From assembly GCF_900176565.1 (NCBI RefSeq), contig NZ_FXEH01000001.1:1-50372 (forward strand): a stretch of 50,372 nucleotides of DNA, written 5' to 3'. The translations under genes and the position numbers were made by a program. The notes below the pieces were generated by a model that saw nothing but the letters and a program-made list of their open reading frames with translations, ran no database searches and was not told the DNA's origin. This DNA comes from Thalassobacillus devorans (GTDB lineage Bacteria; Bacillota; Bacilli; Bacillales; Halobacillaceae). Positions within the stretch are counted from its first letter, which is position 1. The number at the start of each line of letters is the position of its first letter. This document shows, one piece after another, positions 38,139-49,592 of the stretch.

Positions 38139-38909
38139 TTATTGGGGAATGTTGAAGAATTTAAGGGCATTTCTAGTCGTTTTTTCGCTCACTTCTTCCA
38201 ATGAAACGCCTTTCAAATCAGCAATTTGCTCTGCCACTAATTTAACATAAGCCGGCTCGTTTCGTTTGCCGCGATTAGGATGGGGAGCCAAAAATGGACA
38301 GTCGGTCTCTACCAGCAAGTGGTCAAGCTCAATCGCTTCTGCCACTTCTTTTGGCCGTTTAGCATTTTTGAAGGTGACTGGTCCCCCGAGGGAAATCATA
38401 AAATTCATTTTCACGCATTCTTCCGCAATCTCTACAGAACCGCTGTAGCAATGCATGATGCCTCCTACTTCTTCGGCTTTTTCTTCTTTTAAAATATCCA
38501 CGATATCCTGGGTCGCTTCCCGGTTATGGATAATGATCGGCATGTTCACTTTTTTGGCTAAGTGTATTTGTTTGCGAAACACTTCTTTTTGGACATCAGC
38601 AGGGGATTTATCCCAGTGATAATCAAGACCCATTTCCCCTAAGGCAACTACTTTCGGGTGGGAAGACAGTTCCTCCAGCCAGTCAAGGTCAGTATCTTCC
38701 ATGTCAATAGCATCCACGGGATGCCAGCCGACAGCAGCATATATATTATCATGGGACTCTGCGATTTCAATCGCTAATGGAATGGTCTGTCGGTCGAATC
38801 CCACGACAACCATATATTTTACTCCTTCATCTTTTGCCCGTTGGATGACTTCCTCACGATCTTCCTTAAATTGTTCTGCATTCAAATGGACATGTGTATC
38901 AAACAACAT
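38139..38909 (-). CDS. tatD: TatD-family metal-dependent deoxyribonuclease YabD
   Basis: Amidohydrolase-fold hydrolase with 3'-5' exonuclease activity in studied relatives. Metal ligands are visible: DTHVHL at residues 4-9, GEMGLDYH near 90, IIHNREA near 127, HCYSG near 150, ETDCPFLAPHPNRG near 203. 256 residues. I chose ATG 38909 (MLFDTHVH), 8 bp after AGGTGG; upstream in-frame GTG and ATG codons are closer to or upstream of the SD. It lies downstream of metG after a repeat-bearing gap. Confidence 0.94.
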   Translation of the reverse strand: MLFDTHVHLNAEQFKEDREEVIQRAKDEGVKYMVVVGFDRQTIPLAIEIAESHDNIYAAVGWHPVDAIDMEDTDLDWLEELSSHPKVVALGEMGLDYHWDKSPADVQKEVFRKQIHLAKKVNMPIIIHNREATQDIVDILKEEKAEEVGGIMHCYSGSVEIAEECVKMNFMISLGGPVTFKNAKRPKEVAEAIELDHLLVETDCPFLAPHPNRGKRNEPAYVKLVAEQIADLKGVSLEEVSEKTTRNALKFFNIPQ

Positions 38910-38967
38910 CATTCCAACCACCTTTCAAAATTAAACTTTTTATAGTTATGACTCTGTTAAAACCCCG

Positions 38968-39131
38968 TTTCGAGATAGTTGGGTCCGTTACCATGAAAGT
39001 CGCTGAGGCCCCGCAGAGGAGACTCAGCACACGCCCACGGAAAGCGAATCGTTTCCCGGAGCCCCTAACCCCCAAATAAATATCTCGAAATCAAGTCTTC
39101 GCCTTTTCGGCCCTCTAGTGGAATAAGACTC
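38968..39131. repeat. Structured dispersed repeat copy R2 with flank
   Basis: Outer arms TTTCGAGATA/TATCTCGAAA (38968-38977 with 39081-39090) enclose gctgaggccccgc, a gactcagc inverse, and the core cccacggaaagcga shared with R3. The flank at 39083-39131 matches, in reverse orientation, the stretch at about 49240-49287. It lies between metG and tatD, is non-coding and probably folds. Confidence 0.7.
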
Positions 39132-39173
39132 TTATGGTAAATCAAAATAAACGTTTTTAACAGAGGTTATTAT

Positions 39174-39208
39174 AAGCAAAGGGAAAGCCATTATTAGCTT
39201 TCCCTTTT
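39174..39208 (-). terminator. metG terminator
   Basis: A perfect 11-bp stem AAAGGGAAAGC/GCTTTCCCTTT (39178-39188 with 39197-39207). The minus-strand exit is TTTGCTTAT, so the T-run is short. It follows the metG stop by 7 bp. Confidence 0.7.
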
Positions 39209-39214
39209 GTCCAA

Positions 39215-41176
<1,962 letters not shown>

Positions 41177-41190
41177 TCAGACTATATTCG

Positions 41191-41211
41191 AAAGGCTAGC
41201 GTCTAGCCTTT
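41191..41211 (-). other. Perfect hairpin in the metG leader
   Basis: Arms AAAGGCTAG/CTAGCCTTT with a 3-nt loop lie 13 bp before the metG Shine-Dalgarno. No T-run follows, so it is not a terminator. No T-box sequence was found in this leader. Confidence 0.55.
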
Positions 41212-41367
41212 ATTGAATAACTTTCCGTATCTCCTTATTGTATCGATTTATATAGAGGATTTCCATTCCTAACATCAAAATATACCGTAGAAACCTATGA
41301 AATTCAAAAAATGAGCCAGGAACAGAGATAGAATATTGGGTGCTGATCAAAGTATTTTTATATTTTT

Positions 41368-41406
41368 TGTCGAAACACCCCCATATACTGACAGAAATTT
41401 GTCGAA
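41368..41406 (+). promoter_or_regulatory. Two distal Spo0A boxes in the metG-abrB gap
   Basis: Perfect TGTCGAA heptamers occur at 41368-41374 and 41400-41406 on the plus strand, 32 bp apart. They are about 190-220 bp upstream of the abrB promoter and 200-240 bp upstream of metG. I see no gene here that they would obviously serve. Confidence 0.5.
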
Positions 41407-41588
41407 TGGTATGGTCGGAATCCCTGGTAAAGGAATTCAATAAATTGTAATAAATTATCAAAAATGTTACATAATTGAATCTTGAAAAACCAGTAAAATC
41501 CCAATATGGATACTTATTTCTTCAATAACACACTACATCTAGTAGCTTTAACGAGTTAATGTGTTGGGACAATTGGAAAAATTAAGAA

Positions 41589-41617
41589 TTGACATAGCTG
41601 GCAAAGGTTGGTATTAT
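41589..41617 (+). promoter_or_regulatory. abrB promoter
   Basis: Plus strand: TTGACA at 41589-41594, a 17-bp spacer, TATTAT at 41612-41617. Confidence 0.8.
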
Positions 41618-41630
41618 GACCTTAGACAGA

Positions 41631-41647
41631 TGTCGAAATCTGGCGAA
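41631..41647 (+). promoter_or_regulatory. abrB: Tandem Spo0A boxes downstream of the abrB promoter
   Basis: TGTCGAA at 41631-41637 and TGGCGAA at 41641-41647, one helical turn apart, lie just after the expected transcript start. This copies the B. subtilis abrB operator, where Spo0A~P represses abrB. Confidence 0.85.
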
Positions 41648-41674
41648 AATTTTTGATTGAGGGGAGAAACAAAA

Positions 41675-41950
41675 ATGAAATCTACTGGTATTGTAAGAAA
41701 AGTTGATGAACTTGGACGCGTGGTTATTCCGATTGAGCTTCGTCGCACATTAGGAATCAACGAAAAAGACGCATTGGAAATCTATGTGGATGATGATCGG
41801 ATTGTATTGAAAAAATATAAGCCGAACATGACATGCCACGTTACTGGTGAGGTATCTGAGGACAACCTTTCCCTGGCAAATGGCAAATTGGTACTCAGCC
41901 GCGAAGGTGCTAGCAAATTGATGAAAGAAATCGAGGATAGCATTAAATAA
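41675..41950 (+). CDS. abrB: Transition-state regulator AbrB
   Basis: Global DNA-binding repressor of stationary-phase genes. 91 residues: an N-terminal swapped-hairpin DNA-binding domain (MKSTGIVRKVDELGRVVIP) and a C-terminal multimerisation domain. I chose ATG 41675, after GAGGGGAG; the frame is open up to an ATG at 41657, which precedes that SD. It is the only protein gene on the plus strand, opposite to metG and rsmI, as in B. subtilis. One cysteine (C54 region, MTCHV) is kept. Confidence 0.96.
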   Translation: MKSTGIVRKVDELGRVVIPIELRRTLGINEKDALEIYVDDDRIVLKKYKPNMTCHVTGEVSEDNLSLANGKLVLSREGASKLMKEIEDSIK

Positions 41951-41980
41951 GGCAAACAGACAAAGAGACAGAGATAAAAT

Positions 41981-42024
41981 AAAAAAAGCACTGACTGAAA
42001 CGACTGGCAGTCAGTGCTTTTTTA
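41981..42024. terminator. Bidirectional terminator between abrB and rsmI
   Basis: A perfect 13-bp stem AAAGCACTGACTG/CAGTCAGTGCTTT (41986-41998 with 42008-42020) has an A-run before and a T-run after it, so it works for both convergent transcripts. Confidence 0.88.
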
Positions 42025-42052
42025 TATTCTATGACGGATGAATGGGAACATG

Positions 42053-42925
42053 CTATTCTTCTACATGGTACGCTTGATACACCTCACGTTTTGGAAGTTT
42101 ACGGTCATTTGCAGCTTGCTTGATCGCCTGTTTGCTCGACATGCCTTCTTTCTCGATGTAGTGCTCAACATGATCGAGAACCGATAAACTGCTCCACCAT
42201 AACTCATCCTCTAGTATCTCCGCTTTATTTCCTTCCACTACAATACAAAACTCTCCACGAAGTTCACTTGTTTCCGCCCACTCGATCGCTTCATCCATAT
42301 CTCCACGAATGTATTCTTCATAGCGCTTCGTCAGCTCCCTCGATATAGCGACTTTCCGGTTTCCTAACACATTCTGTATCGCTTTTAATGTTTCTTTCAA
42401 ACGATGCGGGGATTCATAAAATACAAGTGTGGATCGGAAGGACTTGATGTCCTCCAATTCTTGTTCCCGATCCTTTTTTTTGCGCGGCAAAAACCCATAG
42501 TAATGAAACTTTTCCGTTTCCAGGCCTGATCCTATTAAAGCGCATAGAGCTGCGTTCGGTCCGGGAAGGACAACCACCGGAATATTGCTGGCGATAGCGG
42601 ATTGGATCAGTTCATAACCAGGATCAGATATTCCCGGCATTCCAGCATCACTGACGACAGCGAGATCCTCTCCGTTTTCCAGCATCTCGATCAACTGATT
42701 TTCACGGGTGTGCTTGTTATGTTCATGGTAACTTACTAAAGGCGTATGAATGTCAAAGTGACTCAATAACTTTTTTGTGTTTCGCGTATCTTCGGCAGCT
42801 ATTTTAACAGCATCCTGTAACGTTCGGACAGCCCGGAAGGTCATATCTTCGAGGTTCCCGATTGGTGTTGGCACAATATAAAGTGTGCCATAATCAGATG
42901 CAGCAAAACTTTTTTGTATTTCCAT
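42053..42925 (-). CDS. rsmI: 16S rRNA 2'-O-ribose C1402 methyltransferase
   Basis: Tetrapyrrole-methylase-fold enzyme of the ribosome decoding centre. Motifs are LYIVPTPIGNLEDMTFRA (about 15-32), AAEDTRNTKKLL, SDAGMPGISDPG (about 95-106) and LPGPNAAL. 290 residues, normal. Its start follows the yazA stop without gap, and SD GAGGGAG lies in yazA. Confidence 0.95.
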   Translation of the reverse strand: MEIQKSFAASDYGTLYIVPTPIGNLEDMTFRAVRTLQDAVKIAAEDTRNTKKLLSHFDIHTPLVSYHEHNKHTRENQLIEMLENGEDLAVVSDAGMPGISDPGYELIQSAIASNIPVVVLPGPNAALCALIGSGLETEKFHYYGFLPRKKKDREQELEDIKSFRSTLVFYESPHRLKETLKAIQNVLGNRKVAISRELTKRYEEYIRGDMDEAIEWAETSELRGEFCIVVEGNKAEILEDELWWSSLSVLDHVEHYIEKEGMSSKQAIKQAANDRKLPKREVYQAYHVEE

Positions 42926-43189
42926 TCAGTCTCCCTCACTCTTTAAAGCAATCAATGCTTCTTTTTTAGTCCTGCTCAACCGTTTAATTTGAAATTCCTT
43001 GCGCATAGCTGCTGTTTTCGTTTCGAAGCTTTCCCAGTACACCAGTTCAAATGGTCCACGCCCTCTGGTGTACTTTGCACCTTTACCACTTTCATGTTTA
43101 GCGAGACGCTGTTCTAAATTATTGGTATAGCCCGTATAGAAGGAACCATCGTTGCATTTCAGTATATATACATAATGGCTATTTTCCAT
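42926..43189 (-). CDS. yazA: GIY-YIG endonuclease-domain protein YazA
   Basis: 87 residues with a complete single GIY-YIG domain: [18 protein letters not shown] (the Y-V-Y and Y-T-G-Y parts), the catalytic Arg in [22 protein letters not shown] and a glutamate later in YWESF. Family UPF0213 of unknown role. It overlaps trmN6 by 11 bp and abuts rsmI, forming a tight three-gene unit. Confidence 0.92.
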   Translation of the reverse strand: MENSHYVYILKCNDGSFYTGYTNNLEQRLAKHESGKGAKYTRGRGPFELVYWESFETKTAAMRKEFQIKRLSRTKKEALIALKSEGD

Positions 43190-43922
43190 AAAGGATGTTC
43201 CTTAACTCGTCCGTATATTCACCCTCATCCGTAAAGGCATAAAGCGGCGGGAGGATTTTCAAATCTGCATTCCCGTCCCTGATTCCTTCCACCAGCAGAA
43301 TATTAGCTTCTTTTCCCATTTTCGGATACACGAGTCGGAGCCGTTTCGGTTCGATTTTATACTTTCGAAACAGCGTCAATATATCTGCCATCCTGCCCGG
43401 TCTGTGTACCATGGATACCTTGCCTCCAGAGCGGACAAGCCTGCTGCACGATTGTACCACCTCTTCAAGGGAACAGTATATTTCATGTCGGGCAATCGTC
43501 AAATAATCATTTAAGTTCTGCTCTTTTTTTCTCGGGGTAGGAAAATAAGGAGGATTGACGGTCACCAAATCGAATTTTCTATTGCCGTATCGTGCGGGCA
43601 TATCCTTCAAATCACCATGGATGATTTCCAGTTGACCCTCCAACTGGTTCAGTTCGACATTGCGTACCGCCATATCATATAACCGTTCTTGAATTTCAAC
43701 CCCTGTTATTTGAACTTGCGAGCGACGAGACAGAAGCAGGGGAATGACGCCATTCCCTGTACACAAATCAATGATTTTCCCCCGCTTGACCGGGACATAG
43801 GTGAAGTCAGCAAGCAAGACCGCATCAAGGGAAAATGCAAAAGCGCTAGGACTTTGGATGATTTGCATCGTCTCATCCGCTAACAAATCATCTATTCGTT
43901 CATCATCTTTCAATACAACCAT
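43179..43922 (-). CDS. yabB: tRNA1(Val) A37 N6-methyltransferase-like protein YabB
   Basis: SAM-dependent methyltransferase of the TrmN6 group. SAM motif [16 protein letters not shown] at about 50-65, and the amino-methylase signature NPPYF at about 122-126. 247 residues, normal. The RNA target is inferred from the family (E. coli YfiC). The start ATG at 43922 has only a weak SD (GGAAAA), so the start is less certain. Confidence 0.9.
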   Translation of the reverse strand: MVVLKDDERIDDLLADETMQIIQSPSAFAFSLDAVLLADFTYVPVKRGKIIDLCTGNGVIPLLLSRRSQVQITGVEIQERLYDMAVRNVELNQLEGQLEIIHGDLKDMPARYGNRKFDLVTVNPPYFPTPRKKEQNLNDYLTIARHEIYCSLEEVVQSCSRLVRSGGKVSMVHRPGRMADILTLFRKYKIEPKRLRLVYPKMGKEANILLVEGIRDGNADLKILPPLYAFTDEGEYTDELRNILYGK

Positions 43923-43963
43923 CTGTTTTCCAGCTACCTTTCTTACTCATTTCTATTATCTTA

Positions 43964-43998
43964 TAAAAAGAAAGCCTCTCCTTACGGGAAGGAAAGGC
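43964..43998 (-). terminator. yabA terminator
   Basis: A 10-bp stem with one mismatch (43974-43983 with 43989-43998) is followed on the minus strand by TTTCTTTTT. It lies between yabA and yabB, so these form separate transcription units at least in part. Confidence 0.8.
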
Positions 43999-44008
43999 GG
44001 TGTTCCGT

Positions 44009-44362
44009 TTATTTTTTCTTGTTCAGGAACGATAGACAGAACAAACAATCTTCATCTCTTGGACTGCCAAAATGTAAGTTGCAAATATGAAAGCCTTCTT
44101 CATATAACCGGGCAAGGTTGTCATAACCTTCCCCCACATATGAATCCTTGGAAGTGGTTTTTCCTTTTGATGCTTGTTGCCGGGCAGGCACTTCTGTCTC
44201 CCTATCCAGCCGCTTCCTTAAGTGGTGGTTTTCCAGGGATAAGTGTTGGTTTTCCTCTAAAAGATGTGCCAACTGGGTTTTTAAATCACCTAATTGCTGA
44301 TATAGTTCTCCAATTTGTGATTCTAAATGGGATACTTGCTCGAAAATTTCTTTCTTGTTCAC
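44009..44362 (-). CDS. yabA: Replication initiation control protein YabA
   Basis: Negative regulator of initiation that tethers DnaA to the replisome clamp DnaN. 117 residues: an N-terminal coiled coil (about 5-58, [19 protein letters not shown] and LRKRL) and a C-terminal zinc domain with [19 protein letters not shown] chose the GTG at 44362 ([10 protein letters not shown]), after GGAAGG, which matches the B. subtilis start MDKKELF. An ATG at 44416 in frame would overlap yaaT by 38 bp. Confidence 0.93.
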   Translation of the reverse strand: MNKKEIFEQVSHLESQIGELYQQLGDLKTQLAHLLEENQHLSLENHHLRKRLDRETEVPARQQASKGKTTSKDSYVGEGYDNLARLYEEGFHICNLHFGSPRDEDCLFCLSFLNKKK

Positions 44363-44378
44363 GCTTCCTTCCACCCCG

Positions 44379-45206
44379 TCATTCTGTGGCTTGGGTTGAA
44401 ACGGCTCCTTCATCAATTAAATCCTGCAACGTATATTCAAGTGTACGTTCGAGCTCAGGGAATTCAATTTGAACAAGTCGTTCCAGCATATTGATTCCTA
44501 CGACTTTTCCTTTACCCATAGAAGTGGTAATCCGCTGACCAAGATCAGGAAGTTCACGTTTGGCTGCTTCATAGTCATCGTTCTCATACTTTAAGCAGCA
44601 CATCAAACGTCCACATAGTCCTGAAATTTTCGCCGGGTTCAGCGAGAGGTTCTGATCCTTGGCCATTTTAATGGAAACTGGTTCAAAATCACCAAGGAAT
44701 GTGGAGCAGCATAACATTCTTCCGCACGGGCCGATGCCGCCGAGCAGCTTCGCTTCATCCCGTACTCCGATTTGGCGAAGTTCAATTCTGGTTTTGAATA
44801 CAGATGCCAAATCTTTAACAAGTGTCCGGAAGTCTACCCGCCCATCGGCAGTAAAATAAAAAATCACCTTATTGCGATCAAATGTATATTCCACATCAAC
44901 AAGCTTCATATCAAGCTTGTGGTCTTTAATCTTTTCTTCGCAGACAGCGAAAGCTTCTTTTGCATTTTCTTTATTCTCGGTCACCGTCAATTTATCTTTT
45001 TCATCTGCGATCCGGATGACCTTTTTTAAAGGCAATACAATGTCTTCTTCGTCTACCTGCCGGTTGGCAATGACCACTTTCCCGAATTCGATCCCACGGA
45101 CCGTTTCTACGATTACGTAATCATCCGTAGACATCTGGATGTTCCTTGGGTCAAAATAATATATTTTACCCGCTTGCTTAAAGCGGACGCCTATCACTTC
45201 GATCAA
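44379..45206 (-). CDS. yaaT: PSP1-domain protein YaaT (RicT)
   Basis: Subunit of the RicA-RicF-RicT Fe-S complex that helps RNase Y and speeds Spo0A phosphorylation. 275 residues with the PSP1 domain at about 60-145. Its cysteine-rich end shows [11 protein letters not shown] at about 165-175 and [11 protein letters not shown] at about 197-207, the probable cluster ligands. It follows holB by 6 bp and precedes yabA, as in B. subtilis. Confidence 0.95.
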   Translation of the reverse strand: MIEVIGVRFKQAGKIYYFDPRNIQMSTDDYVIVETVRGIEFGKVVIANRQVDEEDIVLPLKKVIRIADEKDKLTVTENKENAKEAFAVCEEKIKDHKLDMKLVDVEYTFDRNKVIFYFTADGRVDFRTLVKDLASVFKTRIELRQIGVRDEAKLLGGIGPCGRMLCCSTFLGDFEPVSIKMAKDQNLSLNPAKISGLCGRLMCCLKYENDDYEAAKRELPDLGQRITTSMGKGKVVGINMLERLVQIEFPELERTLEYTLQDLIDEGAVSTQATE

Positions 45207-45212
45207 TTATGA

Positions 45213-46199
45213 TCACCTCTTCAAGTGAAGTGTAAGTTGTTCCATCACAAGTGTTGGATGGACATTCTGATTTATCTTCCGCTTCGCCTCAAGGATAGAT
45301 GATAAGCCTCTGACTGCGTTTTGACGAGTCAAGGTCATAGACATTTGTTCCATTCTATCTCTTTCTTGCTGGTAAATGATGGCCTCTTCCCGTTCCAACT
45401 CATGATTGATCATGTCCTTGTACCAGAACATCAATAAGTCCAAACCGCGTTGAAGCTGCTCTCTTTCCTTAAAATGAGGCATCCACTGATGATTGATAAA
45501 TAAAAGCGCTTCATTTGGTTTATTGTTCAGCACTTCTATTAATTGTATCACTAATTTTCGTGCATTAGCAAACCAATCATCCGCTTGAATTTCGAGTGCT
45601 TCCGACAAATTATTCGTCATTTGCGAAAGCAGCTTTGCGTTTGATTCACTTACACCTTCACCGGTCAGTTTCTCCTCGATACCTTGAGAATTGAGCGGCT
45701 GAAAAGCCATCAATTGGCACCTGGAACGAATCGTATCCAGAATAGCATGACTGTTTTCAGTCAGTAGCATGGCTGTTGTCTGCTTACTGGGTTCCTCCAG
45801 AAACTTGAGCAGCCGGTTTGCAGCATTGACCGTCATTTTGTCCGCACTTTCGACAATATAGACTTTTTGATTCGATTCCAGGCCCGTATAGGTGAATTCT
45901 TTTTGGAGGTGAAGTATTTGATCTTTTTTTATCGACTGCCCATCCGGCTTGATCCAATGGATATCCGGATGGTTTCCTGACTGAATTCTTTTGCAGGCAT
46001 TGCATTGGTGGCATGGTTCTGCCCCATCACGATTGGGACAAAATATTGCTTTTGCGAATAATAGGCTTATCTCCCGTTTCCCTGTTCCTTGAGAACCCTG
46101 GAAGAGATAGGCGTGTGATATACGATTTTTAGTAAAGCTGTTGATCAGCATTTTACTGACTAGGGGTTGGATTTGTTTCATATCTTCCCATGTATGCAT
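45213..46199 (-). CDS. holB: DNA polymerase III delta' subunit
   Basis: Clamp-loader subunit. 328 residues. A degenerate P-loop GSQGTGKREI is at about 35-44. The zinc module with CPNRDGAEPCHQCNAC (four Cys) is at about 53-68. The C-terminal helical collar domain follows. It sits in the conserved yaaR-holB-yaaT-yabA order. Confidence 0.95.
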   Translation of the reverse strand: MHTWEDMKQIQPLVSKMLINSFTKNRISHAYLFQGSQGTGKREISLLFAKAIFCPNRDGAEPCHQCNACKRIQSGNHPDIHWIKPDGQSIKKDQILHLQKEFTYTGLESNQKVYIVESADKMTVNAANRLLKFLEEPSKQTTAMLLTENSHAILDTIRSRCQLMAFQPLNSQGIEEKLTGEGVSESNAKLLSQMTNNLSEALEIQADDWFANARKLVIQLIEVLNNKPNEALLFINHQWMPHFKEREQLQRGLDLLMFWYKDMINHELEREEAIIYQQERDRMEQMSMTLTRQNAVRGLSSILEAKRKINQNVHPTLVMEQLTLHLKR

Positions 46200-46212
46200 T
46201 ACGATTCCGCCC

Positions 46213-46653
46213 TTAAGTATACAAATTGATTAATAAACCTTTGACCTCACCAACTATCCCTAAAATATCAATCGACCTTTTCTCCTGATCCATTACAGCG
46301 TTTGTCAGCTCGGTCAATTTTTCATCAATCGCTTCGATGGTAGTAAGCTTTCGGGCTTGTCCATCCATACTCCAGCTGTGGGAATGTCTCGTAGTCATGC
46401 CGGACTCCACTGTTTCCTGGAGAAAGCTTTTGATCATCCGCTTATATTTAGCCAGGTCCCGGAAAGAACGATGGCGGGCTACACGTTCACCCTGTGCACT
46501 GATACCCCCTAATAATTTATGGAGTTCCTGCTCCTTCAATTTATGGTTATGGGATTGAACTAGCGCATCGAATTCTTTCCGGCCTTTTCCATTAGTCGTA
46601 GAGGGTTTCTGTGCGGCGTCTATCTGCGCGCGAATTTCCTGACTGATTTTCAC
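46213..46653 (-). CDS. yaaR: DUF327 family protein YaaR
   Basis: 146 residues, mostly helical, no membrane segment. Recognised by its family core VARHRSFRDLAKYKRMIKSFLQETVE at about 55-80 and by its place between darA and holB. The start is GTG with AAAGGGG 10 bp upstream. Function unknown to me. Confidence 0.85.
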   Translation of the reverse strand: MKISQEIRAQIDAAQKPSTTNGKGRKEFDALVQSHNHKLKEQELHKLLGGISAQGERVARHRSFRDLAKYKRMIKSFLQETVESGMTTRHSHSWSMDGQARKLTTIEAIDEKLTELTNAVMDQEKRSIDILGIVGEVKGLLINLYT

Positions 46654-46673
46654 GTTCTATAAACCCCTTTACA

Positions 46674-47039
<366 letters not shown>

Positions 47040-47046
47040 TCAAATA

Positions 47047-47691
47047 TCAGCTGTCACGATTACTATTTACTAAATATGGCTGCAGCTCTCGCAGAACTTC
47101 TTTTTGAACACCCTCTAATGATTGTGAGGCATCAATAACATGTATACGCTCAGGAAATTTTTTTATCAGCTTCTGATATGCCTCATAGACTTGATGATGA
47201 AAATCCAGCTTTTCCATGTCGAGCCGATTTTGCTCCCTGCCTTTATTAGCAGCAATCCTTTTCAGACCATCCTCCGGCTTGATATCAAAAAATAAAGTAA
47301 TATCCGGCATGCGGTTTTCGATCGCAAACTGATTGATTTGGAACACTTCATCCATGCCAAGGCCACGCGCATAGCCTTGATAAGCCAAACTGCTGTCGAC
47401 AAATCGGTCGCAAAGGACGACCTTCCCTTCCTTAAGTGCAGGCAGCACTTTCTCGACAAGGTGCTGTCTGCGTGCAGCGGCATATAACAAGGCTTCTGTA
47501 CGCCCATCCATGGCAGTATGAGCCGGATCTAAAATAATATGACGAATTTTTTCTGCTATCTCGATGCCGCCAGGCTCTCTGGTTGCTAGTACATCATAAC
47601 CCTTATTGTTTAATTCTTCTGCAACAGTTTTAAGCACAGAAGTTTTCCCTGCGCCCTCACCGCCTTCAAACGTTATAAATAATCCTTCCAC
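47047..47691 (-). CDS. tmk: Thymidylate kinase
   Basis: Phosphorylates dTMP to dTDP. P-loop [10 protein letters not shown] at about 10-19; [16 protein letters not shown] near 94-109 is the dTMP-binding motif. Start GTG at 47691 has GAGGAG 7 bp upstream and matches the family start ([10 protein letters not shown]). The ATG two codons earlier is only one base from the SD. 214 residues, normal. Confidence 0.95.
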   Translation of the reverse strand: MEGLFITFEGGEGAGKTSVLKTVAEELNNKGYDVLATREPGGIEIAEKIRHIILDPAHTAMDGRTEALLYAAARRQHLVEKVLPALKEGKVVLCDRFVDSSLAYQGYARGLGMDEVFQINQFAIENRMPDITLFFDIKPEDGLKRIAANKGREQNRLDMEKLDFHHQVYEAYQKLIKKFPERIHVIDASQSLEGVQKEVLRELQPYLVNSNRDS

Positions 47692-47708
47692 AATCATTCT
47701 CCTCAGAT

Positions 47709-49136
47709 CTATTTAAAGGTGACCATTCCTTCTTTAATATCATCATTATGAAAACGGGTACCCTGGTCAATTAACTGCACTATTTGTTCTACATGTTTCT
47801 TTGTGATTGTTTCCCCTTTTACCAGCAATGGGACGCCAGGAGGATATGGCACGATCGGCTGTGCCGCCACCTTCCCTACTGCCTCCTGCCATGGGGTGAA
47901 TACGCTTTGCATCTTTTTCATTTTTTCATAAGAAAAAGCCAGTTCCTGAATCTTTTCCGTATACAGATTGACCGCCTTTATTGTAGCATGCTTTCGTGTT
48001 GTTTTTAATTGTTCGTTCACGTTAGAAATCGAGTTTTTAAGGCGGCGTACATCAATGTAGTCCCCTAGTCCTGTTATGAGCAAAAGCTGGTCGGGAAGTG
48101 CCAGTTCCGGAAATACGCCTGCATCCTCCAATAGAGTTGCTAATTGAAGGCCAGTCCATCCTCTGTCTGCCTGCAGAGTGACTTTAAGAGGGTCATCACA
48201 CCTACTACCTGGTAATACGGTCCACCCCTCTCCTTCAGCAAAAATTTCTCTGATTTTCGCTGCATGCTGAATAGCCCTCCCAACCATTTCTTCGGTGGTA
48301 TTAGCTAGAAAATGCCGGGCTAAGTCCAGGCTCGCCATGAGAGGATAAGAAGGACTGCTCGATTGGAAAACTTGAAGAAAATAACGAAGTCTCTCCATAT
48401 CAATACGATCCCCGTTTGCATGGAGCATTGAAGCCATGGTCATGGCAGGTGCCATTTTATGCGCAGACTGGACGACGAGATCTGCTCCTGCTTCTAAAGC
48501 TGAGGAAGGAAAGGGACGGCCTAAGTGAAAATGGATTCCATGAGCCTCATCTACCAGAACAGGGACTTCATGATGATGGGTTGTCTTGATAATCTCTTCA
48601 ATCTCATAAGTACGGCCAAAGTAGTCGGGGTAAGTCAGTACAAGGCCTTTCGCTTCTGGAAAACGAACCAGTGCTTCTTCTACGGTCTCTACCTCTATTT
48701 TGCTGTATCTTGCTGATTGTTCCTCATAGCTGGGCGCCAAAAAGACGGGCTGAGCTCCTGCCAGTTCTAAACCATGCAGAATGGATTTGTGGCAATTCCG
48801 CTGGACAATTATCTTATCTCCCGCCTGGCATATCGTTAGAAGCATCGCCAGGTTTCCAGCAGTGCTTCCATTGATTAGAAAGTAGGATGACTCACTGTTA
48901 AAATAATCAGCAGCTAATGCTTGTGCCTCTTGTATCGGACCGTGTGCATCATGTAAATCATCCATACCGGTAATCTCCGTAGCATCCATCTGAAGAAAAG
49001 ATTGAAACTCATCCATGCCTCGGCTTGAAAATATTTTTCCATTTTTATGCCCTGGTACATGGTAGGAGTCAAGTGCGCGATTTTTATAATCTACCAGCGT
49101 ATCGTAAAGTGGCGTTTTGGTTTGGTCTAAAGACAT
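47709..49136 (-). CDS. yaaO: Orn/Lys/Arg decarboxylase-like PLP protein YaaO
   Basis: PLP fold-type I, Orn/Lys/Arg decarboxylase major domain. 475 residues. The N-terminal substrate region is [11 protein letters not shown] at about 22-32. The aspartate that binds PLP is in [12 protein letters not shown] and the PLP lysine in QSAHKMAP near 225. A short C-terminal domain follows, much shorter than in inducible enterobacterial enzymes. Substrate unproven. I chose ATG 49136 ([12 protein letters not shown]), 9 bp after AAGGGG; the frame extends to 49178. Confidence 0.92.
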   Translation of the reverse strand: MSLDQTKTPLYDTLVDYKNRALDSYHVPGHKNGKIFSSRGMDEFQSFLQMDATEITGMDDLHDAHGPIQEAQALAADYFNSESSYFLINGSTAGNLAMLLTICQAGDKIIVQRNCHKSILHGLELAGAQPVFLAPSYEEQSARYSKIEVETVEEALVRFPEAKGLVLTYPDYFGRTYEIEEIIKTTHHHEVPVLVDEAHGIHFHLGRPFPSSALEAGADLVVQSAHKMAPAMTMASMLHANGDRIDMERLRYFLQVFQSSSPSYPLMASLDLARHFLANTTEEMVGRAIQHAAKIREIFAEGEGWTVLPGSRCDDPLKVTLQADRGWTGLQLATLLEDAGVFPELALPDQLLLITGLGDYIDVRRLKNSISNVNEQLKTTRKHATIKAVNLYTEKIQELAFSYEKMKKMQSVFTPWQEAVGKVAAQPIVPYPPGVPLLVKGETITKKHVEQIVQLIDQGTRFHNDDIKEGMVTFK

Positions 49137-49214
49137 AAAAGGCTTCCCCTTTTTAGTTACAATGAAAATCTCCTTCATCTTATCTAACTAACCGAATGAT
49201 TACAAGCACAGACG

Positions 49215-49360
49215 CTGGTAAGGCGTTTTTTTATAAAACGCTTATTCAACTATAGGGCCGAAAAGTCGAAGACTTGATTTCAAATATATCAAGGGTCTTA
49301 TCCATAAAAGTGTCAGGGGCGGCTGGGGAACTGGAGTCTCGCAGTTTCCCAACCACCCCA
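49215..49360. repeat. Dispersed repeat: shared flank and half-copy hairpin
   Basis: About 49240-49287 matches the reverse complement of 39083-39131 (agggccgaaaa ... cgaagacttgatttc). Downstream, arms of 17 bp with three mismatches (49316-49332 with 49343-49359) surround ggagtctcgc, the inverse of the gcgagactcc at R3. No gene lies in the 600-bp yaaO-csfB gap; the small open frames here are shadows of the repeats. Confidence 0.65.
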
Positions 49361-49473
49361 TCCGAAGGATGGGAGAAAAGAACCCCCTATTATAGATGAG
49401 ACTGCCTTCTAAGTAGTTCTCCCTTTGGTTGAAGGACTGCATAACGATGTTTCCATTTCTCCCTTAAACGCAA

Positions 49474-49592
49474 GGAGGTCCGGGAAATTGCGAGACTCCA
49501 GTGGGATGAACATGAGCGGTGAGATCCCGCAAGGCGAAGCCTGAGGAAGCTCACCACATGCCCACGGAAAGCGAGTGATTTCCCGGACCTCC
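49474..49592. repeat. Structured dispersed repeat copy R3
   Basis: 119-bp element with perfect 15-bp ends (ggaggtccgggaaat and its complement). Inside are gcgagactccagtggga, ggtgagatcccgc, gcctgaggaagctcacc and cccacggaaagcgag, giving several nested stems. It resembles the structured repeat widespread in Bacillaceae genomes with CGGAAAGCGAG. Confidence 0.8.

Noticed and set aside
41210-41461. 83-codon minus-strand frame between metG and abrB
   Set aside because: It starts at TTG without a Shine-Dalgarno, has no recognisable domain and covers the regulatory gap with the Spo0A boxes; probably chance.
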